A stretch of 64,000 nt of DNA from Plantago elongata (GCA_036897095.1 JAYMSP010000236.1:1-64000), one strand, 5' to 3'. Positions 1 through 19,870 are shown, numbered from the stretch's first letter. The notes: generated from the sequence alone by a model not told the origin. Made by a program: numbers and translations.

Positions 1-732
1 AGTTGAATTCATATATTAATATTTTTAAATATGACCATAATATTTGTTGGTCCTTTTAGTCGCTCCATAAAGATGATCGACACTTACTCTAAGAAAGTAA
101 TTCGTTCTAGTATGGAATAAGGAGCAAGGAGAAATAATTGTTGTACCTTAGTTCACCATTTGGCTGGTAATTTGGATTTTGTTTCTGCTTTTATTGAGTC
201 TGAGTGCATTATAGTTAAGGTATTTCTTAAATGTGATTTGAACTACTCATCACTAGTCAAACCTTTTATTTTTCTTGATTCCTTTGTTCCCCATCCAATA
301 ATGAATTGATGATTGTTTTTGTTGTTACTATGTATTTGTGGACTACTCTATATTAATGTTCAGGAAGTGTTGTTTGTGACCATAAGTGTGTCTACATCTT
401 TTTGTGCAGGTGGCGGTTATTATAATCATAAAGTTTTGATCTCGATTGGAAGTGAGTTTAATGGGGATTGTGAGTTGATGATAAGCGAGTCTATCATAAG
501 TTCACCTGAAGAATGGAGCAATATTTCAATCTTGTAGGTTGTGGTGTGTCATTCTTGTTAAGAAAATTGCACATATTCAAGTTAGAAATATTAGTACTTG
601 TGTAGTTTGGTTGATGGTATATACTCTACATATACTTAGAATTTTATAAAATTTGGTTATACAGTTGTTGTAGTAAATCTTTTATGTTTCATGAATTGTA
701 ATTTGAGAAATTACTGGAATTATTACTTATGT

Positions 733-774
<42 letters not shown>

Positions 775-2340
775 TTGAAGACATTTTATCGTGTTATTGT
801 CCAAGGATACCTTGACACTTTAAAGTGTTTCAAAATGCTGAAAACATGACTCTTGAAAGTGTCAGTGTACATATCGACAGTGACACTATTTAGTGTAACA
901 AGATTGAAATGCAGTGACATTTATAAATGAAGTGAATGTTATTTACAGTGACATTCTCAAAAGCTACTAATATATCTTATAGCAACATTTTAAAGTGTTG
1001 TATTAAATGCCTAATCTGACATTGAAAAGAATGTCATTGTACACTAAGTGAAATTATAGAATTAGCCAGAAGAAGAGGTGGAGGAGAAGAAGATGGTAGA
1101 AAGAATTAAATTTTATTCACTTTTATTTTCCATTTTTAAATTAATGCAAATAATGTAATGACTAATTCACATCAGCAAGAAATGATACGTATTCGTCGAA
1201 GTCAACGCCGAAAGTGAAAAATGAATTTATCTGTAATTGACACAAACAATAAGGGGTGTTTATAAACCTATATTCAAATGTCTCAGTTTTAATTGCAACA
1301 AGCTGAAATGAATTATAAGTTTGAAACTATTTTATATTCAAAATAGTATATCATACCGTAATACATAAGGTGTGATTACGTTTGTAATTCAATATACATC
1401 ACATTCGTCCATCATCTTTTATATGTTCAATATGATTATGGATATTCACAAGTGACACTGTTTAAGTAGAAGATGCATGACTCAATTTTTCAATTTTATT
1501 TAATTATTTCTTAATGTTTTCTCTTTTTTCAATTACAAAATCATTATTTTTATATAGAATGCTTAACACATCCTTAAATGCTAGTGCTTCATACATTAAT
1601 TTTTCTATGTAGTCCGTCTAATGAAAAGTAAAGAAAAACACGAAAAGTTTCGAAACTTCTGCATATTTTAAGAATTAAAAATATATTTTGAAATTAATTT
1701 TTTAATCATATACATAAATTAACGCAAGTTTTAAAATAATGATTTTTATATGTTGCATGACAACAAATAAAAGTTACTATTGTTAATGCTACTACTATCT
1801 TGTATCGCAAGCCAGGTGAGAAACCGTACTCGTGGAAGAGTCCGGAATTTTCAAAGTCTATGCCATATCTAGGTAGGTAGTGAAATGGTTTGCTGCACAA
1901 GAAGGTTATAAGCACTCTCAATGGTAAAAAAAAACCCATAAACTCCCCCACAATAGTTTGTTTTCACTGGGTTCCAAAGGAAGTGGGATACCTACGATAA
2001 AAGGTACTATGTCCGGGGGGAAATGTTCTCTAAGAGTTCCACATTCCAAAATCATGCGGGAGAAATAAGATTCGAAACTTAAAAGGAACCTGGTGTGTAA
2101 AGTTAGACAACGACCAAGGGAAAAGCCAATCGTTCTTCCCGATTGTTATAATCACCCTAGTGCCAATTTTCCAAATTAAATACTTTCAAAAATCAAGTAG
2201 ATGTTTAATCAAGTTTTTCCAAAACCAATTGTGATGTGATATTATACGGCCCTCCAAAAGAAGTATTGGAAGTGACACCAATTAACCCATTTTTCAACTG
2301 GTACCAGCCTTCATTAAACTCAAACAAAATGGAAGTTTGC
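1..2340. other. AT-rich intergenic stretch, no supported gene
   Basis: I see no gene here. Short open frames, such as one at 313-537, have no recognisable domain and no support. A TAA microsatellite lies at about 734-774. From about 780 to 1060 the words GTGACA, TGTCA and AAAGTGT recur in both orientations, which resembles the subterminal repeats of a DNA transposon, but I could not find its ends. A less AT-rich block at about 1790-2160 stands out from its surroundings and is discussed as a finding. Confidence 0.5.
734..774. repeat. (TAA)n microsatellite
   Basis: About 13 uninterrupted TAA units, a simple trinucleotide repeat in intergenic DNA. Confidence 0.95.
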
Positions 2341-2349
2341 AATAATAAG

Positions 2350-2560
2350 TTCAGGCCCAAAAAGTTTTTGGATATTTGAATTCTGATCGTTGCAATCTGA
2401 AAGATTTGGGCTTTGGTTATCCAATAAACTTGGGCTATGATTGGGCACCGTTTAGCCCTGGACTTCAAACACTTTCAATCAAAATCAAAATAAACAGCCG
2501 ATTAAGAATTTGCAAACACCACCTCACTAATTCTCAGTTCACCAGTTCACTCCCTCTCAA
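2350..2560 (+). promoter_or_regulatory. Proximal promoter and leader of the CWF19-like gene with site II-type motifs
   Basis: TGGGCY-type site II motifs cluster just before the ATG: GGCCCA at 2354-2359, TGGGCT at 2407-2412 and 2431-2436, and TGGGCA at about 2442. Such motifs are known from promoters of plant housekeeping and proliferation-linked genes and bind TCP factors. I see no clear TATA box. The transcription start is not determinable from sequence. Confidence 0.5.
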
Positions 2561-5500
2561 ATGGCCACTCCACCGAGAATCCTCTTCTCCGGCGACGCCC
2601 TTGGCCGGCTCAACCAGCTCTTCAAGCGAGTTGCCTCGGTAAAACTACCGAACCTCATTCCTCAATTTCTACCCAATCAATTGCTCAGTACGAAATTTGA
2701 CTCTATTGTTTTTCAGGTGAACAAATCAGCTGGTCCATTCGATGCTTTACTGTGCGTCGGACAATTCTTCCCTGACTCGTCGGAGCTTATGGAGGAGCTC
2801 AACGCCTATATCGACGGCGGATCGAAGATACCTATTCCGACGTATTTAATCGGCGATTACGGCTTTGGTGCGCCGAAAGTTTTGTCTGTGGTTTCCAAGG
2901 ATTCGGCGAACCTAGGGTTTAAGATGGACGGGTTGAAAGTGTGTGAGAATTTGTATTGGTTGAGAGGCAGTGGGAAGTTCACTCTCTGTGGTGAGTAACT
3001 GGTTAACGAAATGGATAGTAGGATGTTGTATGTATGAAGTTGTTGCTCATGTGTGTATTAAGATGAAATGCAGTGTGCGATTTGTGCATTGTGGTGGTGT
3101 GAACTCTGGATATTTAGTTGTATTATGTAGCTTTATGTTTTGGTAGGGATGATGAACATGTTTGAAATGTGGTGGATGAGCGAATTGTGATGAATAATTT
3201 CATTAGAAGGTAACGATGGTTGGACGTTTGGTCTGTAGATTACCTCGATGGTGGAAATTTGCTGTTATTCCTAGAGCTTTGAATATGGAAATTGGTCAGC
3301 CTGTTGTATTTTCATTAATTCGGAATTCGGAAAGTTCTTCAGTTTGGATACTTCAACATGCAGCAGGGCCTTAGGATAGTTCATGGCAAACTACTGTCAT
3401 TTTTATGGCTTATGCAGATGGTGTTGGAAGAAAGCTGATTACACTATTAGTTTTTTACTTCTCGGTTTTAGTTATATCTTACATGCAAAGCTCTGATATC
3501 ATGTTGATACTAAGTCCTTGAAATCGAGTTTAAAGCATCTGGGGTAATTGCCCAGCTCAGCTGTATAGAGTGTCTGTTTATTGTTGCATGATCTGGTAAG
3601 CTAAGGCTGAACTGCTGTCATAAATGAACCATACCTACTGCATGCTCACTATTGCCCACTAATGCGGCTTCATGCTTTACTCACACACTCGTGAAAATAT
3701 TAGTATCCCTATTTAACATTGTATTGGAGTTCTTGTAGGTATAATCAATATTTTAATGCACCTCAACGTTTCATTTGTTTTTCTCTTCATCATTTTGAGA
3801 GCATGGAAAGGGCAATTTCCTGCATATCATATAAGTTATGGTGCTGAGCATGGCATATTTATGTACAGGTCTGACCATAACGTACTTATCTGGTAGGAAG
3901 TCTGCAAGCGGTCAACAATTCGGGACATACAGTCAAGATGATGTTGATTCACTCAGGGCATTATCCGAGGAGCCAGGAATTGTTGATATCTTCTTGACAT
4001 ATCCTTTGGTTAACTTAAATTTCTCATTCTCCAACCCTGGCTCTTTTCCGTTGATCATTATTGCATCTGATCTATTTCTTAACTGAAATTCACTAATGAA
4101 TGGCCCATGGGTATCACCAATGCTGCATCTGATGTTCCTTCAGGAATTTCAGATCCTTCTATAGGTGATTCTACTGTATCAGAATTAGTAGCGGACATCA
4201 AGCCTCGGTAAGAAGCATAATTTTAATCTCTGTACATATTTCCTGCCAAATTGTGGTATTATAAAGGGAAAATTTATGTTTGATTCTAATACATAGTTTG
4301 AAGGGGGTGAAATAAACTACTATTCACCGAAAAAGGAGCCAGTGTTACCACACTCATGTATTTCAGCAAACTAGTTTACTCTGCAGCTGCAATAATGTCT
4401 TACATTTTACCAGTTATTGATTCTTCTCCACGGAGTCTTGTCTTTCTTTATGTACTCTTTGTTTTTGTTTGCTAGATTTATGATGAAGTCTTTAACTTTC
4501 TTCCCTTGTTCTTCTGTGTTAGCTACCATATTGCAGGCACCGCCGGGATCTATTATGTTCGTGAGCCGTACATCAATACTGGTGCTGCACATATCACTCG
4601 TTTTATAGGGCTTGCAACAGTTGGTAATAAAGACAAACAGGTGTTCTTCAATTTTCTGCTCTCTGATTCATAGATGTGACCTTGTGTTTATATGGTGTGT
4701 GCTTAGTCTTTCCATTGTGATTTATAACCTTTTATCTGTCTTTTTTGTTGCAGAAATTCATTCATGCGCTTTCTCCTACTCCAGCATCCACAATGTCTGC
4801 TGCTGAGATCTGCACAAAACCCCCAAACACTACTGCATCTCCTTATTCAATTGAAGACAGAGCTGGTTCTGCTGATAGAGCGACAAAGAGGGTTGGGGAC
4901 AATGATTCTGACATGCAATATTGGAGATATGATGACTCCCGGAAAAGGCAGAAACATGGAGATGGTGACAGTGAAAGGCTGTGCTTCAAATATGTATCTT
5001 CTGGGTCTTGTCCTAGAGGAGAGAGCTGCCGTTTCCAGCATGATGCGGACGCAAGGGAACAATCTATGAGGGGTGTTTGTTTTGAGTTTTTGAACAAAGG
5101 AAAATGTGAAAGAGGTCCAGATTGCACCTATAAGCATAGTTTACAAGAGGAAGGCAGGAGATCTGGATCTGGCACTGGAAGTTCTAACAGGTCAATGATA
5201 ATCGATTCATATTCTTAACACTAACGTGATACACGACTATTTAGCTAAGGGATACCTGTTGCTTGATAGTTGATGAACAAGTCAAATTCTATGTTTTTTT
5301 TTAGTTGAAACATTATGTTTCTGGATTAATCCAGATTTATCAGGAACGATCATCTTAAAGATTAAACGAAAACTAACTTGAAACCCTGGACATCAGATTA
5401 TGATGTCATTGCAGAATGCAGAATGCTGAAATGTATACTTGTTTTTCAGGTCCAGAGAATGTTGGTTTTGTTTGTCAAGCCCCAGTGTCGAGTCGCACCT

Positions 5501-7263
5501 AATTATAAGTATAGGAGACCACTGCTATTCTGCGCTAGCTAAAGGGCCACTAGTCCAAGATCACGTGCTGATAATACCTGTTGAACACATACCGAGCACC
5601 CTCTCTCTAACACGTGCATGTGAAAAGGAGTTATGTACGTTCCAGAGTAGCCTTAAGAGTTACTTCAAGAGCCAAGGGAATGAAGTAGTTTTCTTTGAGT
5701 GGGTTTCAAAAAGAGGAACTCATGCAAATCTTCAGGTGCCAAAGTTACTTCCTGCTCTATCTTCTGACTTCTCTTCTTGCATACCCTTCAAATTTTTTCA
5801 GCTGTTCTTTATTCTCATATACAGTTTCGTACTGTATTTTGTTTCCATGTCATTTTTATTTACGTTTTCTTCTGTCTATGTTTTCATGCCTGTGACTTCC
5901 AATTTCATGCTTGTTTAGCTCAGAGGGTAGACACCATACTGTCCTCTGTGCAGCGAACCATATAAAAGTTGCATTTGACACTTGACAGTATAAAGCTTTA
6001 AAAACTTTTAATCCCCGGGCTTCACTTTTAGTACTAGATGGAAGCGTGTGGTCCTTTTTCTGAATGCTGTAGTATTTAAATATCTCTCTAGTTATTTGTC
6101 CTGTATTTTTCTTGATCATGGTTTTCTTACCTTCATGTAGTTTTTCTGGTCTATCCAAATTTAAGAAGGTCAAGACTTCACATTTCAGTTTTTGGTTTAT
6201 GTTTTATTCTTCATTTTCTTTTCCCTTCATCCTTTTCTGGTTATCCAAAATACCTTGGGGCTCAATAATGATAAAGTTGTAGATTAAAGTATTTGCATGT
6301 AGATAAATTCAGCCAATACAGTGATGTCAGTTGAGACGATGGACGATATGATGGTGCTGCATGTGCAGTTGCGAGCTCCAACTTGCATGCAAGTTGTGGT
6401 TGGGCAATGTTGAAATCTTACATCATATTACCTTCTGCTTTTTTGCTATTTTCTCTTAAGATTTTTGTGTTTTATTATGCTTAATAACCTCTCTTCTCGC
6501 AGGCTGTTCCTGTTCCATCATCAAAAGCATCTAATGTAGAACAGATTTTTAACTTAGCTGCCAAAAAGATGGGTTTTACGTTTACCGCTTTTAAAAGTAA
6601 GCCTTTTATCTTTTCCCGATGCGTATTGTACTAGCTCTTAATCAATTTGAGATGTGTTCATGCATAAAACACTTGAAATCAGTGGACATTGGGACTTGGT
6701 CATTGTTCAATTAGAACTTTGAAGATTGTGTTGCATAGCAACTGATTGATTGCTTCTGGCATTGACATGGATTTGTTTTCTTATTCATTTCTATGTTTGA
6801 TATATAACAGCTGATAATAATTTGGGAGGAAGATTCTTGGGCATGCATCTTGATGGAAATCAGAGTTTATTCTACGTGGAAATTCCTGGGGGCACCACCC
6901 TTTCTCATGTTGTGGAGGAAAATGAAAAATTTCCCGCTCAATTTGGCCGTGAGGTAATATGTTGATAAACTACCAAGGCTATAGCATTCCACCTTGTAAT
7001 CGATCAATTTTGTTCTTTCAGGACTTTAGCCTGCCTTCCTGATCTTATACTAAAACACAGTCAATCAAGTAACCCCCCAATTTTGATATATTCTTTTCAG
7101 CTAGAAACTAATCTAAGGAGACACTTTTATACAGGTTCTGGCTGGGTTGCTGAATATTGCTGATAAGGCTGATTGGAGGAATACCCAGATTAGTAAAGAT
7201 GAAGAAATAAAAATGGTTGAGAGTTTCAAGAGTCGATTTGCAGAATATGATCCAAACAGCTGA
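2561..7263 (+). CDS. CWF19-like (CwfJ family) protein with two CCCH zinc fingers, C3H64-type
   Basis: I join ten exons: 2561-2638, 2717-2990, 3869-3998, 4094-4207, 4523-4640, 4754-5190, 5450-5735, 6503-6596, 6811-6953 and 7135-7263, giving 600 residues. The N-terminal part (about 1-238) matches the CWF19L1 metallophosphoesterase-like domain, with FDALLCVGQFF and PTYLIGD. Two CX8CX5CX3H zinc fingers follow at about 315-334 and 347-366. The C-terminal CwfJ domain 1 (from about 384) carries the HIT-like run QDHVLIIPVEH, and CwfJ domain 2 covers roughly 511-600. Family knowledge: CWF19-type proteins take part in late spliceosome and lariat turnover with debranching enzyme. The closest known plant protein I recall is the zinc finger CCCH protein 64 of Arabidopsis (At5g56900). 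The ATG chosen starts directly on the family's conserved PRILFSGDALGRL segment. Intron 3 (3999-4093) begins with ATATCCTTT and ends with AC, as in U12-type introns. All the others are GT-AG. No truncation is seen. Confidence 0.93.
3999..4093 (+). other. Probable U12-type AT-AC intron (intron 3 of the CWF19-like gene)
   Basis: The reading frame joins correctly only if the exon ends at 3998 and resumes at 4094, giving DIFLT-NEWPMG as expected for CWF19L1 proteins. The intron then starts with ATATCCTTT, the U12 5' splice-site consensus, has TTTCTTAACT at 4075-4084 like the U12 branch site, and ends in CAC about 10-12 bases after the branch adenosine. At 95 bases it is short and has all the hallmarks of the minor-spliceosome AT-AC class. 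Confidence 0.88.
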
Positions 7264-9800
7264 GCAGGTATAGCAGACCAGATTTTTAGTTTTTCCTTTT
7301 GGTTTTTTTATTTCGAATGTATATCGTTAGATTCAGAGGCTCACTTGCTTTCCTTTCTCTATGATATCTTGTATGAATCTATCCATCCTGTCATAATATC
7401 ATAATGAGTTTTTGTAGACATGTAATTTTCCTTTAGTACCTCTGTTTATATGCTTTACTTGTTTGGCCAGGAATTCTCTTTCATATGTTGTAAACAAGTA
7501 CTCCAAGCTAGGTTGCATTGTATGCTGGGCATCTGAAACAAATTGGTAACTGAATTGCTGAAGTCCAGATAAACTCGGTGCTTTAAATTTGCACCAGCCA
7601 TATTTATAGATCACATAACACAGATGACCGTGTAGAGTTGCATCATGAAATGTCCAGTTATGTAACTTTAATGTGTTTGTTCAAGTTATTAGCCTTGCGG
7701 AATCTTGCCTGTTAGCAAGAATTAGGATGCCGAGCCAGATGAATAGACAACAACATTAGCCTTGTGTTAGGATCATCACATGATAGATTCTTTGATTCTT
7801 TCCATTGTGTATGAATTGTGTTGAAACTTGAAAGAGTCCATTATGGGGTGACAATGAAACATTGTGAAAAGGTTTCTCGGTCTCATGATTTGGCTATGAA
7901 ATCTGGACAAGATTTGTAGGACCGGACTGGAAGAATGTAGCACTGATCATTTCCATATACTTGGTAATCATGTTTTGTTGATTTAATGATGGATTCAATT
8001 TAATTGAATTGAGTTCATGATTTCTCCAACAATGATGTCCAAATGTAAAGTCATATCTCATACTCTGTGAATGGAGTTAAATGTCACAGCAATAATTTTA
8101 CTAGTTTCTAGACGGTGTAGGGCATGTGGGTGCAATACATTACAAGCTTCTTAAAGCCATTACTTTAGGTACAAAGAAAGTTCACTGCATTGACAATAAT
8201 GTCATACTCATAAACATGTCAACATACATCCACGTGTATTGTGTTTCTTTGATTTCATTGCAGTAAAAGATTGTAACCCTGCACCCTTTTCAAATGTCAT
8301 TATTCTCAATGTACTGAACCTGAAGTTATGTCTGCTTACCTTTTTGATATATTTTTTGGTTCAAATATATATTTGTAGAGTCAGTTCATATATGACTCTT
8401 TTAATGTATAAGTTACCAGCTATAATACTTTATTGTGACAAAAAATAATAATTCAGTTTTGATCCTTTGTGCAACTTGTTTGGAGAAGCAAGTTTTTTGA
8501 ATTCATTTTATTGTAGAGTAGACCCATTATTGTCATCTCAGATGTCTGAGCAAGAATTGTAATGCACAATTTACCTTTTTATTCAACAAATTATATTTGC
8601 AATATGCATAGTAATGGTAATTTTCACACATTAGAGAACCTTTATGGCTATCATCTCAACATGTGCTGGTGACTCCAGCGGAGTTGGACAGTATGCGAGT
8701 TGACATCCGTTTCTTAATAATCGAATAAACCACCCGACTTGAGTAGGAGTATTTAGTTTAATCAATTGCTAAAATATATAGTACTTCATAATACTTTATA
8801 ATTTGTATATTTTGCACAAGTAAAGTACGAACATATGAAAATATCAATGGTGCAAAAATATCGTGCAAGTATGATATAAAAAGTCCAAGTATTGGCAGGG
8901 GAGTGTTCGAGTATGTGTGGTTGAATGTTCTTCCTCTCCACCAATGGAAAACGGTGAGGTGTTGAATACCGGCCGACAGATGCAACTATCACCATCTATG
9001 GTGAGGGGCTGTGGCTAAACCACCTACCCCTTAACTTATTAATGCCCCATTCAAGTTTTTGTACCTTTTCTACTTTTGACCCCAGCCCACGGTGCCATAA
9101 ATCACCATTTATGACACTGCCATATTAAAACAAGAAAGAACTATTAAACAAAAAAAGCTACTCAATGTTTTTATTTTTGACTTTTTTCTAGGTATAGACT
9201 CTAATGTTCTCTTTTGACATTTTATTCCTTCTCAAAATTTATCAGCATGAACTGTTATAATTTTCTCCCAATATGCTAGATTTACACTACAATTAAGGAC
9301 CATTTTAAAAATAATCTACACCATCAAATTCAACATTCATATTTTAAGATGGAATTCTACCGTTTTATCCTATACTTAACCTATACAAGACTACGAGCAC
9401 ATGGAATGATCGAATCGTTCAGAAGAATAAAATTAATAACAAGTTAACAACTCATTAAAGTCATTTTATTAAACCACCATAGTAAAATTTAGGCTTCAAA
9501 CTAATCAAACGAATAGTATTTTGTTGGCTGCTTTAAATTATAAGAATTCATCACTTTTCACCAAACACACCAACCACACCTCTTGTCCAAAACAAATACT
9601 AATAAGATAATTAGATACATGAAAGGACTAGAATAAGAATTTTGGATGATGAATATACAATAGTGCAAGATATTTTAAAGTTAACGAGGGATGAACTTTT
9701 AAACTATTAAAATATCAAATATAAACTTTTGTAGGATCAAAATGCTCTACCGACCCTCGTAGATCCACCTTGAACCAAATAAATGCACAAAAATAAATAC
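7264..9800. other. 3' flank of the CWF19-like gene and intergenic DNA
   Basis: The first few hundred bases are probably the 3' untranslated region of the CWF19-like gene. The rest is AT-rich DNA with scattered stop codons in all frames. No domain, RNA gene or clear transposon end was recognised. Confidence 0.5.
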
Positions 9801-10240
9801 TGATCTGGAAAATCCCTAACATCTCGTGTGTGATGAAACTTGCAAAGATGTCTGGTACCAACTTGTTTTTAACTATTTCGCTCCCAGTTTAATCACTCTT
9901 CACACACAGACAACACAAGCTGTTAATTGTCCTTTAGCCCCCAAAACAAGAAAATGTTTGTTTTTGCTGTCCATCCTTCACATGGAAACCTTTGTTTTGT
10001 ACTCTCTGTTGTATGTTGTTGTGCAATTCTCACTACTCCAGTATTCCAATAATCTCTGTCAAAACCAGTTTATCTTTCACCCTCAACTATTACAACTATT
10101 TTAATCCACTTTAATCAGTGCAAAAAGACTGGTTTTTTTTCTTTCCTTCTTTCTTGCACATGCCTCTTACCGGTACTGCTGCCATGGCATCTACTACTCC
10201 AACCAGATTTCCATGAAAACAATGTCACTCTTTCTTGCCT

Positions 10241-10440
10241 ATTGCTTGCCTCCCACTCTTTCTTCTTCTTGTGGGTCTCCATCCTTGGTTTCTTTTTCTT
10301 GTTATTGCTTCAAGTTATCTTTTCCCTTTTCAATTTATTGTTATTGTTAGCACTCACTGAGAGAGAGAGAGAAAGAAAGAGGCAGTTTTTGTTGTTGTCT
10401 TTCTGTGTACTATGTGTAGTTGCCACTCAGGTTAAGTGGG
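10241..10440 (+). promoter_or_regulatory. Pyrimidine/GA-rich leader of the ALE2-like kinase gene, with an upstream ATG
   Basis: The 200 bases before the chosen start are rich in CTT and TTC runs and include a GA microsatellite at about 10360-10381, which is common in plant 5' leaders. An upstream ATG at 10242 opens an 89-codon frame that overlaps the main start in another frame and would run past the first splice donor. Whether it lies in the mRNA depends on the unknown transcription start. Confidence 0.4.
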
Positions 10441-17300
<6,860 letters not shown>

Positions 17301-18030
17301 AGCATTGTTTTGTCATCTCAGATAGTTTTCTTTCTTCTTGTTTCTGTTGAGGTTCTATGATGTATGTAATGTAGTTGTGAAAATGCTGTAGCCATTGTTG
17401 TCCATTCTCCATTTTCTTGTTAGAGGGGATGTGTTCTTGTCAAAATTACAGCCCTTCCTTTTTTGTACATATCATTGACCTCAAAAGTTCAATTATGCTC
17501 ACAATTTTCAGATTTGCTTCTTTTCTTCCCACAATTTTTTTACCTTTAACTCCTTGCCTGCTAACGAGTCTAGTCGAGTCAAATTTGAGACCTTATCGAC
17601 TATCTCGTACTTAGTGATCATCAAATCCATGAAGTCGTGCTCGAGTAGTCCAGGACAGGACGCAAGGCTCAAGCTAAGCTCATTCAATTTTTATTATCGA
17701 CTTTTACATGAGATTGTTTATGGATAATATACATATCTTGTACACAAAAAGGTTTTGGAAGGAACATGTATTCACAAATATAATGTTTTTTACATTTTAT
17801 TATTTCTTTTATAATTTTTCGTTTCAACTTCGTATATGATTGTAAAAATCCGATTATCAGGAGACTCACTCACTCCCAAAAGTCACAGCGCTTTTTACAA
17901 TCGTAACGTTTTTAACACACTCGAAATCGATCACTGCTGTCGCTTATAAACGAGCTGAAAGTCTTTACACAGAGACTAACCAAAGAGCTGAAGAAAAAGA
18001 AGAAGATCTGGTCTCATAAACCCTCACGAA
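17301..18030. other. 3' flank of the kinase gene and leader of the OST5-like gene
   Basis: Bases 17301 to about 17500 are probably the kinase 3' untranslated region. Bases from about 17900 to 18030 are probably the promoter and leader of the next gene, with a purine-rich run at about 17990-18010. No other gene is visible. Confidence 0.5.
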
Positions 18031-19870
18031 ATGGTAATCGCAAGCTCATACTCTCAATTTCTACGATTTCATGAGTTTTCACTGTTTTAATCTCTCTGAT
18101 TTGTGATTGCAAATTTTGTTTCCCTTTCCGATCTGCTATGGTAAAAGGCTCAATCAGCGAAACCGATCTCCAGCCCTGTTCCGGACGCCTGGTATCCGAC
18201 TCTCGCTTTTTTCATGCTCGTCGTTGGTCTCATTGTTACCGCCTCTTTCTTCATGTAAGGATTTTATATTATGGTGAAATATTTGCTGATTGATTGCTTC
18301 GATTTCGATTTTAGTGAATCTGTTTGGAAATTAATCGTAGAAATAATTGAGTTGATGATTTTTAATTGAGCTGGATGGATGTAGAGAAGATGGTAATAGA
18401 ATTTATTTGCGAAATCGCCCATTGAGATAGTAACATATAACTGGATTGAAATTGGCATAAATCTGCTTAATAGAAGGGTATGTATAGACTGGTGATCCTA
18501 TTTCTGATGTTTGAATGCACCTGAGCTTTCTTCATACTGCATTTGTGTGTTACATTATGCAATTGGTCTTTAAACCATTTGGATTAGAGCTCTATATTAC
18601 AATCTTTTGCAATTAAAATTCTGCCAGCAGTGCTGTTATGAAATCTGTTTAGAGGTGACTTTGCTAAGAATGATTTGGTCTCTGTAGTATTGTGACTTGG
18701 AAGCTGTTATGCGGGATATATGTATGTAGCATTTGATTTCGAATTTAGAATGCTTTCAAAGATCATATTGGGTGGTTCGTTATTTTCAATTTTGGTATTG
18801 CTAGGTTTCAGAAAGCTACATTTACAGTTGGTTATAGTTCATATTTCTGACATACATACTGCATACATATTGAAATAGCTGTTCTATCATAGGAATGAGA
18901 CGTGAGAATCCCTCCTAAAAAGTTGTTTTAGTTGTTGAATATATGTTGTGTAATTGTGCCATAGATCATGTTTAGAGATGTCAATGCAGAAAGCGTCTTT
19001 TCTTTCATTAGCATATAGAGTATGCAAGATTGATCCTAGTATGCATGTTAAATGCAATTGTGGATGAGCATCTAAAGTATGCAAGTATGCAGCGTGTGTG
19101 AAGGGTTAGTCAAGTGATGGTTATGTAATGCATGGCATATCTGTTGTTTCAATGATCTGATATTGTTTTGCTGGTAGTTTAGTTGTGCCGATGATAAGTA
19201 GTGATAACTATTGAATCTCAGGAATGACTGGGCATACCAAGAGGTAGCTGATGAGGATTAGTATGTTTACCTCATAAAACGAAATGTGTTCAGTTCTATT
19301 TTGTTCTCTCTGCTATTTATGTTTTAAGATTTAAGCATAATGATTCTTTTGTGTTCAACACTTCAAGATAGGAATCACAAATAAGCATTAGAATGGCAAT
19401 GCAGTAGCACTACTTTCAGTGTGGTAAAGCTGTCTAGGACATGTTTGCTCTAAATTCCGGACAGTTTGTGGTATATCTGAGCTTGTCATGTCTTTTACTC
19501 ATCTCCAGAACCCTCCTTTGCTATCTAATTAATCTCGTGGGAATTGCAATCCGTACTTTTATTTTGCATTGAATATAAAAGATGATGTTGGAAATTTGGT
19601 ATCACAACATAACATCTTATTGTGCAATTACCTCAACTACTGGCTGGTTATGTTTGTAGCTATGAAGCTACTTCCTCCAAGAAGAACCGCAGCCTTGCAA
19701 GGGAACTAGTTACTGGGGCTGTTGCTTCTGTCTTCTTGGTAAGTCAACAGTACATTAATGTCACTTTTTAGCAGTTCTTCATGGTAATTTGGTTGCTCAT
19801 AGACTCCCATTTGTTCTCGCAGGGATTTGGATCTTTATTCCTGCTGCTTTCTTCCGGCGTTTATGTCTAA
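18031..19870 (+). CDS. TMEM258/OST5-type oligosaccharyltransferase small subunit
   Basis: Four coding exons, 18031-18033, 18148-18254, 19660-19738 and 19823-19870, give 78 residues, matching the 79 of human TMEM258. The protein has two hydrophobic segments (about 19-37 and 56-77) around a short basic loop with SSKKNRS, and ends GFGSLFLLLSSGVYV, close to the human GFGVLFLLLWVGIYV. Family knowledge: TMEM258/Ost5 is an accessory subunit of the ER oligosaccharyltransferase that transfers glycan to Asn residues of nascent proteins. The first coding exon holds only the ATG, which is directly followed by a GT donor at 18034. The second exon starts with GCT at 18148. The frame is consistent over every junction. 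A possible alternative exon after an AG at about 19221 would end the protein early. Confidence 0.9.

Noticed and set aside
313-537. 74-codon plus-strand frame near the window start
   Set aside because: No domain, no promoter-like context and AT-rich codons. It lies in probable transposon debris.
9826-10104. 92-codon frame upstream of the kinase gene
   Set aside because: Low-complexity hydrophobic text with no homology recognised. It most likely lies in promoter or leader DNA.
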